A DNA stretch of 49,389 nt, taken from NCBI GenBank assembly GCA_009801015.1, contig VHZZ01001687.1, forward strand, positions 98,180 through 147,568. Reading direction: 5' to 3'. Source of the DNA: Silene noctiflora. Its lineage: Eukaryota > Streptophyta > Magnoliopsida > Caryophyllales > Caryophyllaceae. Numbering within the stretch: position 1 is the first letter of the stretch; the number at the start of each line of letters is the position of its first letter. This document shows, piece after piece, positions 13,001 to 22,016 of the stretch. The notes under the pieces were generated by a model. That model was not told the origin of the DNA. It was given only the letters and a program-made list of their open reading frames with translations, and searched no databases. A program made the position numbers and the translations under genes.

Positions 13001-15224
13001 TCAGCCAATATACTAGTCAGACTCGGGTATGATGGGAGTCTGGGAGATAAGAGTATATTTCCAATTGTCGGATTGACTATGACTCAAAATTTGAGACACG
13101 GCACTGTTATAAATTAGGATTCAAATATGAGGACATGTCCTTAAAGCAAAAACTTAATTATAAGTTTGTACTATTCAGTGTTTTCTTAGAATGCATTTTA
13201 GAGATCTTTGGGACATAATACCTAAAATATGGTTGATAGAATCTCTCTTCCTCTCCTTCTCCCTTATTGTCTCTGCTAGGAGAAGTGTCAGTATTAGATT
13301 GATGGCAGGGTGTCGGTTCCATACCGCTATTTTTGAGTGTTATATCGGAGACGGGTTTAGTCCTAGAAGTGAAGAGTCATAGCAACATAGTATAATTCGT
13401 TGCTCCCTTTTGAAATTAATCTTATGAAGTAAATATCTGGGCTTCAATTTGTTTAAATGGCACTCAACATGGCGCGGCTTCATATTTATGCTGGCTGATC
13501 GTTTAGATGTCAGTTTATTATTTATTACTGATCGACATGCTGGTAACAGTGGTCGGCAGAGTGATGATGATTGCAAGCTCTCAAGTTGTGATGACAGTAG
13601 CGACTATGAAGTTGAAGAAGACGTCAACTACAGCACAGTATCAGAAAGTTTTCGAAAAAAGGAAGAAGAGGTCGCTTCTAATACACTTCCTTCTCTAGGC
13701 ATGCAGCAACAACCCCTAGAAGGGTTTTGCAGTGATGAAAGTTATGGCGGGACTTCTCGGGGTGAAATGCTTTTTCAGTTTTTCGAGAAAGAAAGTCCTT
13801 ATTGTCGTGAGCCGCTGGCTAGTAAGGTCAATATAATCAAACCTATAATGTATTTTCTTAATGACATTACTAACACCAGCTTAGTCAAATTAAGTGATGT
13901 TTTTTTGTTGTTACAGACGGGAGAACTAGCAAGCGTGTATCCACAGCTCAAAACACTGAGAAGCTGTGATTTGCATCCTAGTAGTTGGATGTCGGTGGCA
14001 TGGTCAGTTGAATGTCTAATTTATATTTTCCTTTGCATTTTGTGATCAATTTTAGTCATACACTCATGACATATGCAGGTATCCTATTTACAGAATACCC
14101 TCTGCATCAACACTGAAGGACTTGGATGCTTGTTTTCTGACATATCATTGTCTTTCTACACCTTTGGAAGGTAACCCTCTTCTTGACGTTCGGAACCTGT
14201 CAACCATTAGAGTTTTCAATTCTTACATCATCTTGATCTTTTAATGCTTAGTTGTCGCTTAGGTAGCAGATGTCTCATGACTTGGGTTCGTATCCAGTCA
14301 GCATTAAAACCTTGTGGCTCTCCTTGCACCAAAAAACTAAAACTAAAACTATGTTGCTTAGGTCACTATAGGTTTTGGTATAAAATATTTATATTCATTT
14401 GTATAGCCTTTCTCATTGTATAAATACGTACATACTACCACTTACATACTTGCCTACCCATCCACCCTCCTTGCTCCGCTCCTCTACTCAGCTGCTGCCC
14501 GCCCTTCTCTTCACCCAGCTGCCATGCCTTCCTGCCATACCCAACAGCCCTTCTGTTAACCCCGCTGTATTTAACCAATTCTTTCAGAAGTTACTGCTAT
14601 ATGATTCAAAAGTAACTGATGTGGAGCCTTACCCTAGTAACTTAGATGGGTTGAAAATATTTTCATACCCTAGCAACTGTTTGGCAAGCCTTATCTTCAA
14701 TTGGAGGCTCTTTGCAAAACACAAATCGCAAATTGCAAATCGCAAATCGCAAATCGCATCTGTATTAATATTGATGATGACACTCACCACCACCCTCACC
14801 ACCTAGTGGCGCTAGTGCAATAGTTGTTGGGTAGTTAGGCTCCATCTAAGCTTGATGATGTACGGTTGTTGGATTTACACAGATTTCTTACTTTGTTCCA
14901 CCATAATCTAGAACCGAAAAATAAGAAATTTTTGGCTTAACAACTTGGGAGTATGCTCACAAATTTGTTTCCTCAGGTGAAGGGAGCATGCATTCTCCCA
15001 AGTTGATCGACTCATTGGAAACTGATGGAACTCTGAGGTTCTCATTACCAGCATTTGGTTTGGGTTCCTATAAATTCAAGGGCGTGATATGGACTGGAAA
15101 GAGGGAGTTGGAATGCCCTCTTGTAAATTCTCTCACAGAGTCTGCAGATCGTTGGCTAAAGCAGCTTCAGGTCAATCATCCAGACTTCGAGTTCTTCCTT
15201 TCCCGATCCTTATATCAGAGGTGA
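10059..15224 (+). CDS. DUF789 family protein, 6 exons, 402 aa
   Basis: Exons: 10059-10349, 10738-10952, 13550-13826, 13917-14002, 14079-14170, 14977-15224. They sum to 1,209 nt and close in frame at TGA. The start codon chosen gives MVGSNMNFGNGS. An in-frame ATG at 10038 would add seven residues. The first exon has a basic stretch (KSRKNKNFKKK) and the beginning of the conserved core (LSRFLESTIPSVAAQYFSK). Exon 2 carries KGWRTCDVEYQHYFTLGDLW and VQYYVPYLSAIQLF. Exon 3 is acidic and serine-rich (DDSSDYEVEEDV) and ends in EMLFQFFEKESPYCREPLASK. Exons 4-6 hold HPSSWMSVAWYPIYRIP (about 281-297) and the C-terminal block that ends near FEFFLSRSLYQR. This order is the plant DUF789 family. Its biochemical role is not known to me. 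No signal peptide or membrane helix is visible. The start of exon 3 after the 2.6-kb intron is the least certain border. Confidence 0.87.
14251..14361 (+). mobile_element. Short tRNA-derived SINE in DUF789 intron 5
   Basis: TTGTCGCTTAGGTAGCAG looks like a polymerase III A box. About 35 bases later GGGTTCGTATCC looks like a B box. The body ends in an A-rich tail (ACCAAAAAACTAAAACTAAA). TGCTTAG occurs just before the head (14244-14250) and just after the tail (14355-14361), so it may be a 7-bp target-site duplication. The element is about 105 bp and lies in the intron between exons 5 and 6. Confidence 0.55.
14722..14758. repeat. Heptamer microsatellite (AAATCGC)n in DUF789 intron 5
   Basis: About five copies of the 7-base word AAATCGC occur in tandem, one of them with a C-to-T change (AAATTGC). 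Confidence 0.8.
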
Positions 15225-16354
15225 CTTGCTACGTCACAATTGGGCTGATGCCACACAGATGAAGGAATTTATATTTTTAAGAAAATGCGAGTTTTGGTAG
15301 AAAATGAAGGCAAAGGGGAGAAAATCGAGAGTTGGAGAGACTCAAAGCACGTCTTTATGTTGCAAGTTATCCCCTTAAGACTTCTAAGTTAAGTTCTACT
15401 GCTTATCTTTGATTGAAAAAGTGAATGATATAATGAAAAAAACAGGAAAAAAGAAGGGAAAACCCATCAAATATAGATTTCACCATGTTAGGAAAAAAAA
15501 AAGCGAGAAAAAAGAAAAAAATGAAGGAAAAATATTGATACTATGCCTGGATATTGTTATCCCGGTGAACCTGATATTGGTTTCTCGAGAGGGGCACTTG
15601 GAAGCTACGGTACCTTACCGTGGTTATAGTAAGGTTGAGGATAGTGAAAAGTTGATAGAAGGTCCTGTGTAGCAAGTATAAGGACTAAAAACATTCAGAA
15701 AGGTTGTTACTGTGAGCTGCAGATGCAAATGTAAAGCGCTAGCAGCTGATTGAGTATATACCTCATTGAAATTTTGTTTTATAGGATTTTCAGATTTTGT
15801 GTTGTTTGTTACAACTTACAAAGCTATTCGGCTTGCTTTTTATACTAAAAGTAGACGATATTGATACATATGGAGTTCATAACATAAGCCGGCTTAGATC
15901 ATTTACAACCTTAGGAAGGCTTGCCTTTTCTTCCTATACTCTTTAAGTAAATTGATTAGATCATGGTGGTGTCTCTTATGATAAGGAATGTCGACGCTTA
16001 TGTTTTGCTGTCGGAGATATGGATGATTATGAATCTAGCGGCGTCTGCAATAAAGGTCCAAGAACATTCAGGAGTGTTTTCGGGTTGGACGTATTTTTGG
16101 GCAACTGTATGTCATTAAAACAATCTCTGGAAACTGGTTCTTGTTATAAGACCTTGATTGATAATACATATAGTGTGTAGAAGACGACATTTTAATTTGT
16201 AACAACGTAATTGAAACCGATATAAAGCGGAAAAAATGATCAAAGCCAAAGGTACAAGTAAAGAAAGGTGCTACAATACTACCTGGTTCAGTATAATGGT
16301 ACTGAACTCGGAACCAGTGCACGAATGTTGAAACCAAGAGTACAACTGTACAAG
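15225..16354. other. Convergent 3' flanks of the DUF789 and DUF247 genes
   Basis: This space lies between the DUF789 stop on the plus strand and the DUF247 stop on the minus strand. It should contain both 3'UTRs and poly(A) sites. A lysine-rich open frame at about 15409-15672 is read through A-rich DNA and has no recognisable domain, so I do not call it a gene. Confidence 0.45.
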
Positions 16355-18114
16355 TCATTTAGAGGACCGAAAAGTAACAACTGTCTGTGCAATGGAGGCG
16401 ACCGTTTGTATAAGTACTCCAGTGACGAAGTACATAATCGCTTTTGGCTCATTGAAAAACTCTCGTCTAAGAACTCCTTTTAACCATCTCATATTAGGGC
16501 TTCTACGGAATCCATTTAATCCTTTACATATTTTCGAGTAAGATGCATAGTCTGCCAGTATGTTCTTTGTGATGGAATTAAACAGATTTGACACGACTTC
16601 ATCAGACTCGAGCCAATTCTGAATTATACCATTCTCCACAAGCAATGCGACGTCTTCTTTGGTATTGATCAAGTCATCCATAAAGCACAAGTAATCGCTG
16701 ATTGATTTATCGTTGTCTCCGTTAGCTGTATGGTTGTATAACTCGTATGCCATTGCATTCCTGAAAAATGTTTCTGTATGATGCCACATGATCAACTCAG
16801 GAATTATCAACACATGGTTATCCTTATCAATGCCTATGTCCAAGAGTGGCTTACTACAACGATTGTTATCTGTTGCTCTGAACACGACACCTGCTTCAGC
16901 GAGCTTAGTTGCAGTCGGAACCCGAGCATCATGTGTTTTCATATCGCATAGAGACGGAAAGTCTTTACTCACTGCCGGCAGTGGCACAATAAAATCCTGT
17001 TCTCTCATGATTGCTGCTGTTTGTTCTTTGCACCCTCCGTTCTTTTTTGGTGCACAACAGATCTTCAGAAAGCTAACAAGGTGAGTCGATATATCAGGTT
17101 CCTGGATTCTTTCATGTAAATCGGATTTTGTTATGATATGCTTCGTGTTAGGGATGGAGGTTCTCAAGGCACAATACACAATATCACGGAAATCTGGTTT
17201 ACCAGTTTTCCCCTGGAATGTGAACTCGTAAATTTCTTTGATGACAGAATACGGGAGTTGATTCTCCAGCAGCGTAAGATCACGTCTAACTTCAAATGAA
17301 GTCCTCGTACTTTGAAAAATGAAATCTTTCGAAGGATGCCACGACTTGTATCTCTCTTCTATAAACTCGTACATTTTCTTATACTCGTCTTTTGTTGGCT
17401 CTTCATTCAAATATGTCAACTTCCGTATCTTCCTACAAAGAAATTCAACGATGAAACATCCGTCAATCAGTAACATTTCAACAAATTCCGCTTTGGTAAG
17501 CTGTATCTCCTCAGCATAGCTTAAACGCGGATCAGGGTCCAGTTTATCCAATTTTTCAACGAATTCACGCACTTTAACATCTATAGAGCAGTCACAGCTA
17601 TCCGCTTTAAGGTTCAAATAACAGTTCTCGCAGGTCTTCTTTGCAATCAAAGCCATCATATAGTCGAACTTATGCTCATCGACGACCCTATACTTGTGAT
17701 TTTGGTGGTGATAAGGGCCGATTGATACATGCCATGGTGTATAAGCTTGTTTATTGAGTTTCCGTAAATGGTCAGGAACCCTGTAGATAGATGGTTGGCA
17801 AGGCCGTCCTTCGAGGTATATTCGATTATTAGCCAACTTAGATTTCTTCTCGACGATTTTTCCAGTCATGATGCCGTACCATGGCACATCAGTACTGGGT
17901 TGCTCGCCTGCTTAACCAAAAAATATAGACAAAGATGATGACAAATGATCCGATTATCGGTACAAAGCACTTTTGCTATCCAAACTTATCCTAATCACGC
18001 ATAAGTTGAAAGAACTAGATTCGATGAACTTTTGATACCTAAATTTGAAGAGCTAGTTGAGTCAGGTGTCTCAGCAGTGGACAAAATTTCGCCATCCAAA
18101 TTCTGAGGTTCCAT
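16355..18114 (-). CDS. DUF247 (UPF0481-type) protein, 2 exons, 542 aa
   Basis: Exon 1 is 18114-18039 (MEPQNLDGEILSTAETPDS...). Exon 2 is 17907-16355. The 131-bp intron has GT..AG ends and the model totals 1,629 nt. Residues 67-93 contain IYRVPDHLRKLNKQAY followed by PWHVSIGPYHH, the signature start of the plant DUF247 domain. Further family blocks are FVEMLLIDGCFIVEFL, RRDLTLLENQLPYSVI and the C-terminal part with VVSNLFNSITKNI. The last about 28 residues form one membrane helix (about 515-537) followed by FRSSK, as usual for the family, which suggests a tail-anchored or single-span membrane protein. Biochemical function is unknown. In grasses, DUF247 genes have been tied to self-incompatibility loci, but nothing here shows that role. 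A 5'UTR intron (18323-18122) is plausible from a GTACGT donor and a TTTTGTAG acceptor just before the ATG. Confidence 0.9.
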
Positions 18115-18385
18115 TATATAACTACAAAATTACAAAATTAAAGTAAAATGTCAAAAATTATACGAATAAGTTTTTCAATGAAAAAGACGTATTGTTAAAA
18201 GAGAGTGTTAAAAGGAGGCCGTTCCTTTCTAATGTGAATGATACAAGGATTCGACATGATTCTCCGAATACAAGAGTTCTCGTAAATATCGCGACTAAAA
18301 GAGAAGATAAATGAATTACGTACCAGAAGCTGTAGGATTTGGATATTTTGCAGTTTAATTGTCTCTGTACAAGCTAAGTGTATAA

Positions 18386-18394
18386 CTATTTATG
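18386..18394 (-). promoter_or_regulatory. Possible TATA-like site of the DUF247 gene
   Basis: The minus strand reads CATAAATAG here, about 270 bases before the start codon. With a 200-bp 5'UTR intron, the transcript start would lie at a reasonable distance. The call rests on consensus and position only. Confidence 0.3.
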
Positions 18395-18534
18395 AACGAT
18401 CAATCATAAATCGTTGACTTTTTTAAGAAAATAAAATATTACTAGACCAATGTCAATGCTTACAACCATCTAACAACCATGCCATGAAGGCTGTCAAAGG
18501 CATAAAGCTCACATTTATCACAAATATTTGTTAT

Positions 18535-18685
18535 AAGCTTGTGACGGGTTAAATATCACTCATATGAGTAGATAAAGACAAATCATTTATGATTTCCTAG
18601 GCACTATGATTTGACCCGGGTAGGTGATATTTGACCATTAGATTGTGACGGATATACCTGTCACAAGAAAGACTTACTGCACATT
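18535..18685. mobile_element. MITE of the GTGACGG family, copy 1
   Basis: The left part has CTTGTGACGGGT. The right part, read on the minus strand, gives GTCTTTCTTGTGACAGG. The two ends are inverted copies around a short AT-rich body that itself holds a second inner GTGACGG pair. The same end motif recurs at about 28844, 29558 and 45465. Confidence 0.55.
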
Positions 18686-19119
18686 TCTATGGTACGTAGT
18701 ATTTCGCAATAATTATTTCGTTATTCACCCCGTTTTAATCATTTACTTCTATCATTTTAATAGTAAGTATAATTATCGAACTACATGCTTAGATAGAATA
18801 ACCTAAAACAGATTTAAAATATAAGAGTAATATGTAAGTGATAATAAATTTTCAAGTCGAGATCATTGAAATAGGGAAAGAAGAACAAATCATCGTAAAA
18901 TGACGAATATAATATAGATATATATGTCCGGTTTGATTGTTATTGGCATGGGCGTTTTCAGAAGGGGTTTTGTTGGAAACTGAAAAAACCAAAATATTAT
19001 TAGCAGAATACAACATTGTATTTTAAGAAAACTATATCGTTTTTTTATATTATCATCCTAAAATAACTGACTTTAACATAAAATATAGTGTGTAAAATTG
19101 AACCCCCATCATATACATT

Positions 19120-19375
19120 TAGACCTGACAAAATTGACTCGATCCGAATCACCCAATCAGACATCTGAACTGAGGGCTCGAATTGGCAATATGACCTTAC
19201 CCTAATGTTTATTGTTACATACTGATCATTCCCCCTAGAAAACTTGGATAATAATTGATTCGAAACTGGCCGAACCTGAAATGACCTGATTCGAGCCGAC
19301 CCAGATTCTCGCAAACCCAAAATTGACTCAAATCGAAGTGATCCACCCAAACCTGACCCAGTTGACTCGTTTGCT
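19120..19375. repeat. Dispersed GACCTGA/GACCCGA-rich repeat, copy 1
   Basis: This stretch is packed with short variants of GACCTGA, GACTCGA and CCGAACCTGA and ends in CCAGTTGACTCGTTTGCTAGA. Similar stretches lie at about 27955, 37850 and 47170. The copies are diverged, and I could not define common ends. Confidence 0.6.
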
Positions 19376-19510
19376 AGATCTATGATAATACAACCTAAGA
19401 CCGTTCTTGTTATTATTAAATATATAAACTTTAGATATCCGAAATATTTTGGTAACAAAATATGAATATTCAATTTTAGAAATTTTTCTCTAGATTGGAT
19501 TTCCTATTCA

Positions 19511-20281
19511 TCCCCTATATACTAAAAGATTAACACAACTGAAAAAATCCCGCTCAAAATTCTCGCTCACATTTCTCATGCTGACTAATTGTTTTGACTA
19601 ATTGAATAACAAATGAAGAAAGTGAACCCACTATTAATTTGGTCAATTATTACGATTTTAGTGAATTAACAACTAGCACTAGCATATTATATAAATATGT
19701 TAAATATGGTAATTACGGTTTTACTGAATTAACACCTAGCCCTAGCATATTATATAAATATAGTAAATAGGGTAATTACGGATTTACGATAATATGGTTA
19801 CACCTAACACTCACATCTAATATTCCCATTCAACATATAGCGTTTTTGTAGTGAAAATGTAAGGATAAGATTACATACGGAATATTAGTTTTTTACTTGA
19901 GTAATATGGAGTATGGAGTATTTTTGTAAAGAATGTAACAATATTTATGTATTTTCTTATTACAAGTAAAATAAACCAAGCGAGCACTAACTTAACTTAA
20001 AGCATCGTTAGATGGTAGTAACCTTATTTTCTACCTCTTACTAATATTATATTTAGTACATTATAACACTAAATTAAAAGTAAAGTTAGATCTATACAAA
20101 TAATTTTATTTAGAATGCCTCTTATAAATCAATCTAAAAAATACCGTCTAACCATATTAATACAAAATTTTTAAATAATAGATTTATTAAATGTAAAATG
20201 ATTAATGGTAACATTTTAATTACAATTTTCTCTAACACAATTTTCTGCAAATACCGTACTATAGTACGAGATCTATACTAG
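19511..20281 (+). mobile_element. Non-autonomous Helitron, 771 bp, both termini intact
   Basis: The 5' end is TCCCCTATATACTAAAAG, typical of plant Helitrons, directly after a host A at 19510. The 3' end has the perfect palindrome CGTACTATAGTACG (about 20255-20268), a 9-base spacer and CTAG (20278-20281), followed by a host T. Insertion between A and T without duplication, a 5' TC, a subterminal hairpin and a 3' CTRR are the Helitron rules. No Rep/helicase coding capacity is present, so it would have been moved in trans. The interior has a tandem duplication of about 63 bp. Confidence 0.85.
19671..19790. repeat. 63-bp tandem duplication inside the Helitron
   Basis: AGCATATTATATAAATAT occurs at 19681 and again at 19744. 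It is followed both times by a GTAAATA-type stretch and GGTAATTACGG. The two units differ at a few positions. Confidence 0.75.
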
Positions 20282-20282
20282 T

Positions 20283-20884
20283 TCACAATTAGTCTTTCTT
20301 AAAACAAACATATTCGTTTTAAGATAAAAATGAGTTATAACACACTCCACTTACTTTTATACTCCCTCCTCTCAAGTGAATTGTTTACCTATTTCATTTT
20401 TTAGTCTCGTAGTGAATTGTTTACCTCTTTCTATTCTAAAAATGTATTTGATGAACAATTTAATCCTACACACTCAATTTAGTCCATTTGTCATCTAGTA
20501 ATTAACCCCCTCCATTTTCCTTGAATTTTATGTCAAAATCAAAATTAACAAATAACCGAAACAGAAGAAGTATTTTCTATACTATTTAACCCGCTTTAAG
20601 TTTAAAACTACGATACTTAGTCGACTCAGTAGCAAATTTATTAGGAGGCTTAGCAGGTGGCTCGCCCCGCTGACCAAGGAAAAATCTAGAAATTTTAGTT
20701 CAAATTTTCAAATTTTTAAAAATTTACATTGCCTAATCGTAAATCCCGACTCTACTACTAATCCAACTTAAAAAATTGGTCATCCAAGTATCCGTCCACT
20801 AATCTACATTCCCGTTCTTCCACGGCAACTTCATTTGATTTTGTTGGTTTAAAAAGCCGTAGAGATCACAACAAGCGAGAAAAC
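20283..20884. other. Intergenic, AT-rich, with a Stowaway-like end
   Basis: At about 20356 the sequence TACTCCCTCCTCTCAAGTG resembles one end of a Stowaway MITE next to TA. No matching inverted end was found, so only a truncated element or chance similarity can be claimed. No gene was seen. Confidence 0.4.
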
Positions 20885-20895
20885 TAGCCGTTGGC
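20885..20895 (-). promoter_or_regulatory. MSA-like element upstream of the NACK1-type kinesin
   Basis: The minus strand reads GCCAACGGCTA. It fits the mitosis-specific activator consensus YCYAACGGYYA at all but the first base. MSA elements bind three-repeat MYB proteins and drive G2/M expression, and genes of the NACK1 class are known targets. It lies about 220 bases upstream of the probable 5'UTR splice donor. A second AACGG core is at 20944-20948 on the plus strand. Its role here is inferred. Confidence 0.55.
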
Positions 20896-21107
20896 GATGA
20901 GAAACATTAACGTATCTTAATTACAAACATACAAACAAACAAAAACGGAAACATTCACTTTCAAAATTCCACCTTTCTTTCTCACTCTTCTCACGCTCCT
21001 TTACACACTCTTTCTCTCTCTAATTCTCTTCAAATTTAGTAATTTTTAGTTTCCCCAATTTAATTTTCATTTTTTTCGTCGGATTATATTCGGCAATTTT
21101 GTAACTT

Positions 21108-21985
21108 GTAAGTCCTCTTTCTTTCCTATTATGTGTATTATCGGTTTTTCTAACGTGTTACGTACAATGGCGGAACTAAACTAAGGGGGCTAACAGGGGC
21201 GGTCTAAAATATGAATAATAATATCGTAAATTACTGATTTGTTTGAAAATTATTAGATAAAATGAAAATCTGTTAGTCTCTTATCAGCTAGAAGTTGAAT
21301 CCATGTGTAATTTGATAGAAATGTAGAGCAAAATATCAGGAATTTAAAATTTTTAAAAATAGTTTGATAGATTGGTAGGTTTTGCGAGCTAAGAACCCAT
21401 GAATTATATGATTAGGGTTCTGAATTGTTCTGGGTTTGAAATGGGATGGTAGAGTTATTATGCAAGTCGCGGAAATTGTAGTGACCTTGTGGCTCATTTA
21501 GAATCGGGGTCACAATTATTGTTCATGGATTGAGGAGCTAATTGATCATGCTTATTTAATGAGATTCGAACCAAGGTCATGAGTATCACCCCTTAAATGT
21601 TACCAACTTAGTATGGAATTTGGGGGTTTTGTATTGATTATGAATTTGAATTTCGATTTGTTGTGATAATAATTCTTTAACCGAGAAAAGTGAATAATTG
21701 TTGCTAGTTAATTAACCCTTCCGAGTTCCGACCCATTGTCCGAATGAGTTGACACAGTTGGTTAAAATATAAGATGAAAATTCGCGGTCTTTGGTTCGAC
21801 CCCTATGAAAGTAGTTTTAGAATTCATCTCTGATTTATAGTTTATACTGATTTTGCAGCTTGATGTATTGGTGTTGAGGGAAATTATTCTGTGATTTTGC
21901 TATTAGTTATGAACACTAATGCTACTGCTATTATATGCACATTGATTTTGATGTATTCTTGAATCCGCATTTGACTTGTTTTTAG
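21108..21985 (+). other. Probable 5'UTR intron of the kinesin gene
   Basis: A consensus donor (ACTT then GTAAGT) sits at 21108 and an acceptor (GTTTTTAG) ends at 21985, 31 bases before the start codon. An alternative acceptor TTTTGCAG ends near 21858. Within it are two tRNA-like sequences. One on the minus strand at about 21561-21604 has GGTTCGAATCTC as B box. One on the plus strand at about 21750-21810 has GGTTCGACCCC. Both may be old SINE heads. Confidence 0.5.
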
Positions 21986-22016
21986 AAACCGGAGTGAGCA
22001 CAAATCAAGTGTGAGG

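Noticed and set aside
14399-14806. Open frame of 135 codons in a DUF789 intron
   Set aside because: It falls between two well-supported exons, contains the heptamer microsatellite and has no protein features.
15409-15672. Lysine-rich open frame of 87 codons
   Set aside because: It is read through A-rich DNA beyond the DUF789 stop, has no domain, and lies where a 3'UTR or spacer is expected.
19045-19473. Minus-strand open frame of 142 codons
   Set aside because: It reads through the GACCTGA-type dispersed repeat. Its apparent Ser/Arg richness comes from the repeat words.
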